Shown piece by piece: positions 7,665-18,319 of a DNA stretch of 64,000 nt. The stretch covers positions 1 to 64,000 of the forward strand of contig JAIOAU010000003.1 of assembly GCA_019873655.1 (NCBI GenBank). Reading direction: 5' to 3'. Under the pieces are notes generated by a model. It worked only from the letters and a program-made list of their open reading frames with translations. It had not been told where the DNA came from and ran no database searches. The translations under genes and the position numbers were made by a program. Every line of letters begins with the position of its first letter. The first letter of the stretch is position 1. Source of the DNA: Chloroflexota bacterium (GTDB lineage Bacteria; Chloroflexota; Anaerolineae; Anaerolineales; Villigracilaceae).

Positions 7665-8177
7665 TTACTTGGCTTTCTTTTCGACAGACTCGGCGGCTTT
7701 CTTGGCAGCAGTCGCCGGTTTGGTCTTGGGGGCCGTCTTAGGCTTCGAGGCGGTTTTTGCCGCCGTCTTCGGCTTTTCGGCAGGAGCCGCCTTTGCACGC
7801 GGCGCAGGCGTTTCTTCTGCCGCCTCTTCGACCGCCGGAGCGGCCTTCTTCTCGACGAACGAAGCCCCGCCAATTTGCTCTATGAGCAGACGAGTATAGG
7901 TCTGCCGGTGGCCGGTCTTGACGCGGATGCGTTTCTTGGGGCGGTAGCGGAAAACGGTCAACTTCGGACCCTTGACATGCTCCAGCGCCCTGGCCCACAC
8001 GGTCATATCCTTGACGAGCGGAGTGCCGACCGTGACATTCTCCCCATCCGCCAGCAACAGAACCTGCTCCAGTTTGACCATCGCGCCGACTTCGACCGGC
8101 AGGCGGTCCACTTCGATCGTGGCCCCTTCGACGGCTTTGTACTGCTTGCCGCCGCTTTCGATAATTGCATATTTCAT
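7665..8177 (-). CDS. rplU: 50S ribosomal protein L21 with Ala/Lys-rich tail
   Basis: Residues 1-103 are a complete L21: '[18 protein letters not shown]', '[11 protein letters not shown]' and '[15 protein letters not shown]'. The remaining 65 or so residues are a low-complexity Ala/Lys/Pro/Glu tail that is not part of the core fold; basic tails of this kind can contact rRNA but this is inference. It is the first gene of the ribosomal cluster and has a consensus promoter 126 bp upstream. Confidence 0.95.
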   Translation of the reverse strand: MKYAIIESGGKQYKAVEGATIEVDRLPVEVGAMVKLEQVLLLADGENVTVGTPLVKDMTVWARALEHVKGPKLTVFRYRPKKRIRVKTGHRQTYTRLLIEQIGGASFVEKKAAPAVEEAAEETPAPRAKAAPAEKPKTAAKTASKPKTAPKTKPATAAKKAAESVEKKAK

Positions 8178-8302
8178 CTTTCACTCCTGGTCTTCGCTTC
8201 ACCGCAGTCAACGCACCATCTCTGCGAAAATTGTGCCCTGCTGCGAGTAAGCCGGGATTCAAGCATCCGCCCCAGCGACCTGCCGGGGCAGAAGCGGGCA
8301 TT

Positions 8303-8331
8303 ATTATACATGCCGCCGCCCGTCATGTCAA
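8303..8331 (-). promoter_or_regulatory. Consensus sigma-70-type promoter for rplU-rpmA-L31
   Basis: On the minus strand TTGACA (8326-8331) and TATAAT (8303-8308) are both perfect and separated by exactly 17 bp. The predicted start leaves a leader of about 115 nt before rplU, long enough for an L21-type autoregulatory leader, though I could not identify one with confidence. Confidence 0.9.
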
Positions 8332-8432
8332 CGTCCGAATTCCAGGAAATCGGGCGTGTTTTTCCCTGTTTTGCCGAATTAAGAAACAGATTAGAGATTA
8401 CGGCCAGCCCCTTCGGATTCATCCCCCCTGCG

Positions 8433-8438
8433 TATAAT
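8433..8438 (+). promoter_or_regulatory. -10 element upstream of degV
   Basis: A perfect TATAAT lies 83 bp upstream of degV. No good -35 is visible at 17 bp, so the call rests on the -10 hexamer alone. Confidence 0.4.
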
Positions 8439-8521
8439 AGCCGTGTGCGGGTCAAACGGCTCAGGCCGCCCGTCCCGTCCACGAAAAACGAATGTTCTTT
8501 TCAAAGAGAAAGTGAGTTAAC

Positions 8522-9379
8522 ATGAAAATCGTCACCGATTGCGCCGCCGATTTGACGGCGGAAGAGCGTGAAGCGCTCGGCATCATCGAAGCCCCCCTGT
8601 TCATCCAATTCCCCGAAGGCGAGGTCAACTCGGCCGATCTGACCCCCGACGAGTTCTACGACCGGCTGGCGGCCATGTACCCGCAGATTCCCTCCACCGC
8701 CCAGCCCTCGAGCGGCATCTTTGCCAATCTGTACCAGAAATTGACCGAGGCAGGGCAGATTCTTTCCATTCACGTCTCATCCGGTCTGAGCGGAACGATC
8801 AACTCGGCCCGCATGGGCGCAGAACAACTCAAAGAAAAAGTCGTCCATGTGGTCGACTCGTTCACCCTTTCCGGCGGACAGCGCTTCCAGGTACTGGCCG
8901 CCGCCCTGGCCGCCCGCGCCGGCTGGACCAAAGACGCCATCCTGGAGCGGCTGGCCCAGATCCGCCAGAAGACCGAGGTGGTCTACACCCTCGAAACGCT
9001 CGAATACCTGGCGCGCGGCGGTCGGATTGGACGCGTCCAGGCCCTGCTCGGTTCGGTGCTCAAAATCAAACCCGTCATCCACGTGGACAAAGCCGACGGC
9101 AAGTACAGCACCCTGGGCAAGAGCCGCACCATCCCCGGCGCGCTCGAAACGATCACCGAGCATCTTCACCAGATCTACGCCGAGAACGCCCTGTGGGTCA
9201 GCGTGATGCACGGCCGCTACGAGGACGGCGCCAGCAAACTGGCCGACTCGCTCCGCGCCCGCCTCAACATCGACAAACTGGAAATCCTGCGCATTTCGCC
9301 CGTCCTGGGCGTCCATACCGGGCCGGGAATCGTCGGCGCGGCGGTCGTGCCGATGGAACTGATGCAAGACCTGATGTGA
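8522..9379 (+). CDS. DegV family fatty-acid-binding protein
   Basis: The 285-aa protein has the DegV layout: 'MKIVTDCAADLT' at the N-terminus, 'PSTAQPSSGIF' near residue 60, 'HVSSGLSGT' near 83-91 with the Ser residues that contact the fatty-acid carboxylate, and 'SPVLGVHTGPGIVG' near the end. DegV/FakB proteins bind a fatty acid so that FakA-type kinases can phosphorylate it for phospholipid synthesis. No FakA homologue is in this window. It is a single gene between a leader of about 80 bp and a strong terminator. Confidence 0.92.
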   Translation: MKIVTDCAADLTAEEREALGIIEAPLFIQFPEGEVNSADLTPDEFYDRLAAMYPQIPSTAQPSSGIFANLYQKLTEAGQILSIHVSSGLSGTINSARMGAEQLKEKVVHVVDSFTLSGGQRFQVLAAALAARAGWTKDAILERLAQIRQKTEVVYTLETLEYLARGGRIGRVQALLGSVLKIKPVIHVDKADGKYSTLGKSRTIPGALETITEHLHQIYAENALWVSVMHGRYEDGASKLADSLRARLNIDKLEILRISPVLGVHTGPGIVGAAVVPMELMQDLM

Positions 9380-9384
9380 AATCA

Positions 9385-9422
9385 ACTCTCCCGCAGGGCA
9401 AAACTGCGGGAGAGTGTTTTTT
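9385..9422 (+). terminator. Rho-independent terminator of degV
   Basis: A perfect 12-bp stem (9385-9396 with 9404-9415), 7-nt loop, then GTTTTTT. It lies between converging degV and ileS. Confidence 0.92.
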
Positions 9423-9427
9423 GCGGA

Positions 9428-12583
<3,156 letters not shown>

Positions 12584-12610
12584 TCGGCCTCCAGACAGCA
12601 GACTTCGAGA

Positions 12611-12916
12611 TAAAAATCGCGCTCTCGCCTCACTCAGAGACGAGAGCCAATGCTCACGCGGTACCACTCTGATTCCTGCCAAACGGCAGACGCTCGATCA
12701 GGTACAGCCTTGCGGCGATACCCTGCCAGGATAACGGTCGGCTTCCGGCTTACTTACTCCCACTGTTCACCGAACACTGAACACTGAACACTGAACACTG
12801 GTTTCAGTTCGCGGCTCCGGGAGGATTTTCCGCCCCGCCTGCTGGCCCGGCTCGCACCGTCTCCGGGTTCGCTGACAGCGCCGCGGGACATACTCGTTCC
12901 CATCCTCGCCTTTCCA
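12611..12916 (-). ncRNA. T-box riboswitch (ileS leader)
   Basis: Read on the minus strand, the leader carries the T-box core AGAGTGGTACCGCG (reverse complement near 12656-12670), the sequence that pairs with uncharged tRNA NCCA. It is followed by a terminator with a 9-bp stem (GCTCTCGTC with GGCGAGAGC) and a TTTTT run at 12612-12616. Upstream are Stem I landmarks including AGCGAACCCGG with GCGAGCCGGG, and an ATC triplet in the specifier region after GCGGAAA, matching isoleucine. Uncharged tRNA-Ile should favour antitermination and ileS expression. The linker between Stem I and the antiterminator contains a heptanucleotide repeat. Confidence 0.9.
12759..12800. repeat. Heptanucleotide repeat inside the T-box linker
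   Basis: Four perfect tandem copies of AACACTG (12773-12800) preceded by two degenerate copies. On the RNA this is (CAGUGUU)n, located between Stem I and the antiterminator. The same heptad, permuted, occurs after the rlmB-like gene at 19061-19081. Confidence 0.85.
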
Positions 12917-12922
12917 GACCGA

Positions 12923-12951
12923 ATTATGCCACAAAACGAAGCGCGCTTCAA
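12923..12951 (-). promoter_or_regulatory. Promoter of the ileS T-box transcript
   Basis: Minus-strand TTGAAG (12946-12951), 17 bp, CATAAT (12923-12928). It sits immediately upstream of the T-box Stem I and faces the cysS promoter. Confidence 0.7.
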
Positions 12952-12973
12952 GGCCGAAAGCGATGATTGTGGT

Positions 12974-12979
12974 TATAAT
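12974..12979 (+). promoter_or_regulatory. -10 element of cysS
   Basis: A perfect TATAAT 27 bp upstream of the cysS start codon; the -35 region would overlap that of the divergent ileS promoter. The -35 match is weak. Confidence 0.55.
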
Positions 12980-13006
12980 AGGCGCAATCATCACGAGGAG
13001 AATCGC

Positions 13007-14407
13007 ATGTTACGCGTTTACAACACCCTGACCCGCCAGAAAGAAGAATTCCAGACCATCGAACCCGGCAAGGTGCGCATGTACGTCTGCGGCGTGACCG
13101 TCTACTCGGAGGCGCACGTCGGCCACGCCATGTCGGCGCTGGTCTTCGACATCATCCGCCGTTATCTCATCTACCGCGGCTACGAAGTCAAATTCGTCAT
13201 GAACTACACCGACGTGGACGACAAAATCATCGCCCGCGCCAACCAGATGGGCGTCGATCCCTTCCAACTGGCCGAGGGCTACATCCGCGACTATCAGCGC
13301 AACCTGGCCGACCTGAACGTCCTGCCGGCCACCGCCAACCCGCGCGCCACCCAGACGATGGACAAAATCCAGGCCATGATTCAGGGCCTGATCGACAAGG
13401 GCTACGCCTACGCCGCGCCCAACGGCGACGTGTACTTCCGCGTCACGAAATTTGGCGAATACGGCAAACTCTCCGGCCGCCGGCTGGAGGACATGCAGGC
13501 CGGGGCGCGCATCGAGGTCGGCGAGCAAAAAGAACACCCGATGGACTTCGCCCTGTGGAAAGCCGCCAAACCCGGCGAACCGGCCTGGGATTCCCCCTGG
13601 GGCAAGGGCCGCCCCGGCTGGCACATCGAGTGCTCGGCCATGAACCTGGCCGAACTCGGCGAACAGATCGACATCCACGGCGGCGGCAACGACCTCATCT
13701 TCCCGCACCACGAGAACGAAATCGCCCAGAGCGAAGCCTTCACCGGCAAACCCTTCGCCCGCTACTGGATGCACAACGGCATGCTGCAACTGGGCGGCGA
13801 GAAGATGTCCAAATCCACCGGTAACCTCATCACCATCAACGAATTCCTCAAAAAACGCCAGGCTGACGTGATGCGCATGCTGGTGCTGAACGGCTCCTAC
13901 CGCGCCCCGCTGGCCTTCACCGAAGAATCCCTGGACGCCGCCGAAAAAGGCCTCGAGCGCCTGCGCTCCGGACTTCGTCCGGCCTCCCCCTCCGCGGCCG
14001 GACTCTCCCCCGAGGCGGCCGACGCCCTGCGCGCCCAGGCCGAAGCGACCCAGAAAGCCTTCGTCGAGGCCATGGACGACGACTTCAACACCGCCGCCGC
14101 CCTCGGCCACCTGTTCGAACTCGTCCGCGCCATCAACGCCGCCCGCGACGCCGGCGCCTCCGCCGCCCAACTCGAACCCGCCCAGCAGACCCTGCGCGCC
14201 TTGGCCGAAGTCTTCGGCCTGCGGCTAGAAGAAAAGAGCGGCGCAGGCAGTCAGGCCGACCCCTTCATCGAACTGCTCATCGAAGTGCGCGCCGAACTGC
14301 GCAAGCAGAAGAACTGGGCTATGTCGGACTTGATCCGCGACCGCCTCAAAGACCTCGGCGTGACCATCGAGGACGGCAAGGACGGCACGACCTGGCGCTG
14401 GAGTTGA
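13007..14407 (+). CDS. cysS: Cysteinyl-tRNA synthetase
   Basis: A 466-aa class I synthetase. It has the HIGH-type '[10 protein letters not shown]' near residues 36-45, the zinc ligands Cys28 (in '[15 protein letters not shown]'), 'GWHIECSAM', and '[13 protein letters not shown]', and KMSKS as '[11 protein letters not shown]'. The C-terminal DALR-like region includes '[19 protein letters not shown]'. Start ATG 13007 is preceded by GAGGAG at 7 nt. It is divergent from ileS and has no T-box, so its control differs from that of ileS. Confidence 0.96.
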   Translation: MLRVYNTLTRQKEEFQTIEPGKVRMYVCGVTVYSEAHVGHAMSALVFDIIRRYLIYRGYEVKFVMNYTDVDDKIIARANQMGVDPFQLAEGYIRDYQRNLADLNVLPATANPRATQTMDKIQAMIQGLIDKGYAYAAPNGDVYFRVTKFGEYGKLSGRRLEDMQAGARIEVGEQKEHPMDFALWKAAKPGEPAWDSPWGKGRPGWHIECSAMNLAELGEQIDIHGGGNDLIFPHHENEIAQSEAFTGKPFARYWMHNGMLQLGGEKMSKSTGNLITINEFLKKRQADVMRMLVLNGSYRAPLAFTEESLDAAEKGLERLRSGLRPASPSAAGLSPEAADALRAQAEATQKAFVEAMDDDFNTAAALGHLFELVRAINAARDAGASAAQLEPAQQTLRALAEVFGLRLEEKSGAGSQADPFIELLIEVRAELRKQKNWAMSDLIRDRLKDLGVTIEDGKDGTTWRWS

Positions 14408-14431
14408 CGCCGTTTTCCAAAGAATAGAACG

Positions 14432-15076
14432 ATGTCTGGCAACGTCTCTTCGCCCGGCTCTTTCCTCCCCGAGGAATTCGATCGCTGGGCCGAAACCTAC
14501 GATTGCTCGATCGAAGAGAGTTCTTTTCCCTTTATTGGCTACACGAAAGTCTTGGACGCCATCGTCCGTCTGGCTGAGCCGCGCCCGGGCCTCTCGGTGC
14601 TGGACCTGGGGACCGGCACCGGCAACCTGGCCGTCCACTTCGCCGCCCTGGGCTGCGACCTGTGGTGCGCCGATTTTTCCGGGCCGATGCTCGAACGGGC
14701 GCGCGCCAAACTCCCCGCGGCGCACTTTGCCCTGCATGACCTGCGCGCCCCGCTCCCGGCCGGGTTCGACCGCCGCTTCGACCGCATCGTCTCGGCCTAC
14801 GTGTTCCACCATTTCACCCTGGAAGAAAAAATCCGCATTCTCTCGTCGCTGGCCGCCCGTCACCTGTCCCCCGACGGCCGCCTCGTCATCGGCGACATCG
14901 CCTTCCCCGACGCGGCGAGCAGAGACCAGGTCCGCGAGGAAGCGGGCGAGGCCTGGGACGAGGAATTCTACTGGCTGGCGGATGAGTCCATCGCCACTTT
15001 GAAGGAAGCCGGCATGCAGACAATCTACCAGCAGGTCTCGGCTTGCGCAGGGATTTTTATGATTTCCCCATATTGA
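14432..15076 (+). CDS. Class I SAM-dependent methyltransferase
   Basis: This 214-aa protein has motif I 'VLDLGTGTGNLAV' (about residues 55-67), motif II acidic 'CADFSGPML' (about 80-88), and motif IV-like 'FDRIVSAYVFHHF' (about 112-124). The pattern of an N-terminal 'FDRWAETYD' and 'VFHHF' resembles the YrrT group of small-molecule methyltransferases, but the substrate is unassigned. It starts 24 bp after cysS and is probably co-transcribed. Its stop codon overlaps the -35 hexamer of the next promoter. Confidence 0.85.
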   Translation: MSGNVSSPGSFLPEEFDRWAETYDCSIEESSFPFIGYTKVLDAIVRLAEPRPGLSVLDLGTGTGNLAVHFAALGCDLWCADFSGPMLERARAKLPAAHFALHDLRAPLPAGFDRRFDRIVSAYVFHHFTLEEKIRILSSLAARHLSPDGRLVIGDIAFPDAASRDQVREEAGEAWDEEFYWLADESIATLKEAGMQTIYQQVSACAGIFMISPY

Positions 15077-15101
15077 CATCTTCCATGATATGGTATATGA
15101 T
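15073..15101 (+). promoter_or_regulatory. Promoter of the DUF433/PIN/LuxR unit
   Basis: TTGACA (15073-15078), 17-bp spacer, TATGAT (15096-15101): near-perfect sigma-70-type promoter. Inverted TATGATATGGTATATGAT-like A/T sequence around the -10 could hold an operator. Confidence 0.82.
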
Positions 15102-15118
15102 GTCCTATGGAGGTAAAA

Positions 15119-15514
15119 ATGTCCCGTTATGCATTAAATCTGCCGCTGCAACTCAAAAAAGAGGCGGAGGAATGGGCCGCAAAACAGGGCATTTCTCTCA
15201 ACCAGTTCATCCTTTGGTCGGTGGCCGAAAAACTGGGCGCCCTTCGCTCCGAAGTGGATGACCCCGATTTCCCGCGCATCACTTATCGGCGCGGCGCATC
15301 CCGCCGCCCCACCCCGGTCTTGCGCGGGACCGGCATCCGAGTGCAGGCCATCGTCGCCGCCGCCGAGCAGTGGAAGATGTCGCCAGCAGAAATCGCCGAA
15401 CAGTACGGGATAAGCGAGGCGCAGGTGCGCGAAGCGCAAGCGTTCTATGAGGCTCACCGGGAAGAAATAGACGCGCAAATGCAAAGCGAATCTGCCCAGG
15501 AGCCGCAGGAGTGA
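15119..15514 (+). CDS. Antitoxin-like protein: ribbon-helix-helix plus DUF433
   Basis: The first 45 of 131 residues ('RYALNLPLQLKKEAEEWAAK', then 'ISLNQFILWSVAEKL') match the HicB/CopG-type ribbon-helix-helix that binds DNA as a dimer. Residues about 65-115 are a DUF433 module ('VLRGTGIRVQAIVAAAEQW' and 'SPAEIAEQYGISEAQVREA'), itself a helix-turn-helix-like fold. The start ATG is 15119 with GGAGG at 6 nt. DUF433 proteins are commonly paired with PIN-like DUF5615 proteins, which is exactly the next gene. The extra RHH module suggests the protein represses its own promoter. Confidence 0.82.
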   Translation: MSRYALNLPLQLKKEAEEWAAKQGISLNQFILWSVAEKLGALRSEVDDPDFPRITYRRGASRRPTPVLRGTGIRVQAIVAAAEQWKMSPAEIAEQYGISEAQVREAQAFYEAHREEIDAQMQSESAQEPQE

Positions 15515-15870
15515 AGCCGCGATTGCACCTGGACGCCGACGCGTCCATCAAAGCGCTGGTTCATGCCCTGAAAGAACGGGGACATGACGTGAGCCGCACT
15601 CCCAACGAGTGGATGCCTGCCGACGCCGATGACCGCGCCCAACTGCTCGGCGCAACTGCCCAGGGACGGATACTCTTCACATTCAACGTTCGCGATTTCC
15701 TTGTACTGGCGAAGCAATACCCCCAGCACGGCGGCATCCTGCTGGCTGCTCAATGCCGGTGGTCTCTGGCCGAGTTGACCGAAGCGCTCGACCGCGCTCT
15801 TACCGAGACGGACGAAAACGACTGGCGCGGCCGGGTGCGCTGGCTGAACGACTTTCGATGTTCGAAATGA
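15511..15870 (+). CDS. DUF5615 PIN-like toxin candidate
   Basis: A 119-aa protein starting with GTG in a 4-bp GTGA overlap with the antitoxin-like gene. 'LHLDADASIKALVHALKERG' near the N-terminus and 'ILFTFNVRDFLVLA' near residues 54-67 are the conserved acidic segments of DUF5615, a PIN-fold family predicted to be an RNA-cleaving toxin. The usual order DUF433 then DUF5615 is kept. Nuclease activity is inferred from family, not shown. Confidence 0.8.
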   Translation: MKPRLHLDADASIKALVHALKERGHDVSRTPNEWMPADADDRAQLLGATAQGRILFTFNVRDFLVLAKQYPQHGGILLAAQCRWSLAELTEALDRALTETDENDWRGRVRWLNDFRCSK

Positions 15871-17132
15871 GCGCCTCCTTCAGCGCCCGCGAACGGGAAG
15901 TCATCGAACTGCTCCTGCAAGGCAAGAGCAACAAGCAGATAGCCGTTGCGCTGGGCGTTTCCAATCGCACGGTCGAGTTCCATCTCAGTAATATCTATGC
16001 GAAACTGGGGGTTGCCTCGCGCACCGAGGCCGTCCTGAAACTCTCGACGGGCGGCCTGCGGGAATCCACAGGCCTCGCAGTCCCTGGAATGCTGCGGGAT
16101 TCCGCAGTTGAAAAGGCGGACAAAACCGCCGAGAATGGGGTCATCCCAATTCGACTGCGGAGGCAACCGATGAAATCCATCCTTCGTTTCTTGCTGGCGG
16201 GCGCGCTGCTCACGATCCTGACCCTGGCCTGGGTGTTTCTCGCCAGGGTGCGCGGCGAAAACCGTCTGGCCGCGCCGGCAACGACAATCACCGCCGCCGC
16301 GACGGAGGCCTCGTACCGGAGGCTCAGCCCGAGCGTCGTGGTCAAGGACGATATGCTCTTCGAAGCCAGCGGCCGCCTGACCTGCACCGAACTGACCTTC
16401 AACCTGAACGGCACCTTTCCGGAGGGGTTTGCCAGCCAATTCCCCAACAACGAGATTCCGCCTCTGGTCGCCGATCTGACCGTCGCCGCCAGCGAAGACG
16501 GCGCGCCTCTCGAACTGGAAGCCTACGCCGGCGGAGGCGGGGGCGGAGAGACCGGCCATTTCGAAGTCCTTGGCCAGGGCGCCGCCTACCGTCTCCTGAC
16601 CCCGGTCGAGGAAGGCCGACCGGTTCACGTCACCGCCCTCGTCACCTTCAACGACTACATCGGCATTCCCGAACCGGTCGCCTTCGAACTCGACCTGTGG
16701 GCAGAAGATTGCGCCTCCCCCGCCTACGAATATCTCTCCCCGGACGCCATCCTGACCGCCGAGGGAGTCCAAATCGTGGTCGCCCCTCGCCTGAGCCAGT
16801 CCGAATTGACCATTGACGTCGAAGCCCGTGGCCCGATGGCCGTCCTCGAAGACGATTTGCGGGAACGCCCGACCGGACTCTACGTTTACACGGATATCCG
16901 CATCGAATTTCCCGACCCGGCGCGCGCCTTCGACTTCCGCTTCTTCAGCGGCGGTGGGGGCGGACCGGGCGAGGGCGAAACATTCCAAATGCAGCAAGGA
17001 AGCCGTTACCGCATCCTCTCTCCGCTTCGGGTCGGGGAAGTCATCCCCGTCATCTTCTGGGTCGCCTTCGACCCCTTCACCGGCATTGCCGAGCCGGTTC
17101 CCTTCGTCTTCGACCTGACCGTCTCGCCATAA
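15867..17132 (+). CDS. Membrane-anchored LuxR-type HTH protein with duplicated extracellular domain
   Basis: The start makes an ATGA overlap with the PIN-like gene; ATG 15858 is an alternative. Residues 5-60 are a LuxR/GerE helix-turn-helix ('SAREREVIELLLQGKSNKQI', 'VEFHLSNIYAKL'). A single hydrophobic segment (about 105-126) follows a Lys/Arg patch. The 290 residues outside consist of two similar halves, each with a run of Gly and an 'F-D-x-x-x-GI-x-EPV' strand near its end ('DYIGIPEPVAFELDL' and 'DPFTGIAEPVPFVFDL'). The architecture is that of a one-component transmembrane regulator (ToxR/CadC-like topology). What it senses is unknown. Confidence 0.75.
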   Translation: MSASFSAREREVIELLLQGKSNKQIAVALGVSNRTVEFHLSNIYAKLGVASRTEAVLKLSTGGLRESTGLAVPGMLRDSAVEKADKTAENGVIPIRLRRQPMKSILRFLLAGALLTILTLAWVFLARVRGENRLAAPATTITAAATEASYRRLSPSVVVKDDMLFEASGRLTCTELTFNLNGTFPEGFASQFPNNEIPPLVADLTVAASEDGAPLELEAYAGGGGGGETGHFEVLGQGAAYRLLTPVEEGRPVHVTALVTFNDYIGIPEPVAFELDLWAEDCASPAYEYLSPDAILTAEGVQIVVAPRLSQSELTIDVEARGPMAVLEDDLRERPTGLYVYTDIRIEFPDPARAFDFRFFSGGGGGPGEGETFQMQQGSRYRILSPLRVGEVIPVIFWVAFDPFTGIAEPVPFVFDLTVSP

Positions 17133-17174
17133 GGTCGCCCCTCCGCCCGGCGCGCGGGATTGGCCGGGGCGTGT

Positions 17175-17180
17175 TAGAAT
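17175..17180 (+). promoter_or_regulatory. -10 element for a leaderless lipoprotein transcript
   Basis: TAGAAT lies 6 nt before the ATG at 17187 and there is no ribosome binding site, so transcription probably starts at or next to the start codon. Confidence 0.55.
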
Positions 17181-17186
17181 CTCTCC

Positions 17187-18281
17187 ATGAAGCGCATTGG
17201 CCTGCTCCTGTTGATATTGTTCACGGCGCTTTCGGCCTGCAGCCTGGCGACAGAAACCGCCGTCCCCGCCACGCCGACGGTTCCGGTCGTCCACTCCACG
17301 CCAAGATTTCAGGTGTTCATTCTGAACCCGCTCACCACCTGTCTGGTGGGGAATGAATTCGCCAGCGGGACCGTCTGCGCCGGGACGGCCTGCGGCGACT
17401 GCAACTGCGCCTGGGAGGAACACGACCCGCCCGCCCCGCAGACCGGCGTCCCGCCGGAGCGGCTCGATGACCCGCAATATGTTGGCTATGCGCATAAAAT
17501 CTGCGTGGACATCACCCTGACAAACGAAGAGATTGCCGACATCATGGCCGACATGCGCCTCGTCCGCGACCAGGTGTACGAGTGGACCGGCGGCGCGCTC
17601 GACCTGCAGATGGAATTCATCGTCCTGCCGCACGTCCACACCGGCTTCACCGCCCCGGATTTCGTCATCGGCCCCTTCGAAATTGACGATGAACTGCTCA
17701 ACGACTACGTCACCACCGACACCGACTTCGTCTATGTCGTCACCGGCGTCCACGACCGGACGCAGAACCTGCGGCTGGCCTACTGGTGCGGCGGCTCCTA
17801 CGGCGAGTTGAGCATCCACGGCGCAGGTTACTCCTACATCCAGTACAACGAAATCTGCAACTCGGTGACCATCGCCGGGGAAACGGTCTATGAACCCCTG
17901 CTCCACGAGTGGATTCACAACCTGGACTGGGCGTTGTACGCCATCAACGGCGTCCCGGACCTGTACCAGAACGCCGGCCCCGACTGGGAGCACTGGCAGC
18001 ACGCCTCCTGGCCCGCCTGCGGGACGGGGTCGCCGAATCCGCTCGACTGGTTCCCCAGCGTTGATTTGTGCGAGTGGGACCCGGACTGGAGGGACTGCAA
18101 CAACGTCGCTTCGGCGGGGGCCTGTCTGCACGCCGGGGAAGTGAACGGGGAGATTTCCTGGTACGAGCACGTCCTCTCCGTGCATTACCCGCGCGACATC
18201 CAATTCATCGGCAATTACTGCCGCGACGGACGGCAGGACTTCAGCGAGACCGGCGTGGATTCCGGCTGGCCGTGTCCGTAA
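17187..18281 (+). CDS. Secreted lipoprotein with HExxH motif, putative zinc metallopeptidase
   Basis: A signal peptide ends in the lipobox 'LSAC' (Cys18), then a Thr/Pro linker. The mature part has many cysteines (for example 'CAGTACGDCNC'), suggesting disulfide bonds. Near residue 239 is 'LLHEWIHNLDW', an HExxH zinc-binding motif; a third ligand cannot be fixed, but 'WYEHVLSVHY' near the C-terminus offers candidates. No named peptidase family was recognised. It follows the membrane LuxR-type gene by 54 bp with its own -10 element. Confidence 0.65.
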   Translation: MKRIGLLLLILFTALSACSLATETAVPATPTVPVVHSTPRFQVFILNPLTTCLVGNEFASGTVCAGTACGDCNCAWEEHDPPAPQTGVPPERLDDPQYVGYAHKICVDITLTNEEIADIMADMRLVRDQVYEWTGGALDLQMEFIVLPHVHTGFTAPDFVIGPFEIDDELLNDYVTTDTDFVYVVTGVHDRTQNLRLAYWCGGSYGELSIHGAGYSYIQYNEICNSVTIAGETVYEPLLHEWIHNLDWALYAINGVPDLYQNAGPDWEHWQHASWPACGTGSPNPLDWFPSVDLCEWDPDWRDCNNVASAGACLHAGEVNGEISWYEHVLSVHYPRDIQFIGNYCRDGRQDFSETGVDSGWPCP

Positions 18282-18306
18282 GGGGTACAAGCCGCGCATT
18301 ATCGTT

Positions 18307-18312
18307 TACAAT
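18307..18312 (+). promoter_or_regulatory. -10 element upstream of the rlmB-like gene
   Basis: TACAAT ends 7 nt before the GTG start at 18320 with no Shine-Dalgarno sequence; consistent with a leaderless mRNA. Confidence 0.5.
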
Positions 18313-18319
18313 ACAGCCC

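Noticed and set aside
8178-8302. L21-type autoregulatory leader RNA
   Set aside because: The length fits, but I could not see the conserved structure by eye; a covariance search would be needed.
12584-12682. 33-codon N-terminal extension of IleS
   Set aside because: These codons are the T-box antiterminator/terminator; the ATG at 12583 has a proper ribosome binding site.
15750-18299. Open frame of 849 codons on the minus strand
   Set aside because: Antisense to the LuxR-type and lipoprotein genes, which have promoter, overlap and motif support.
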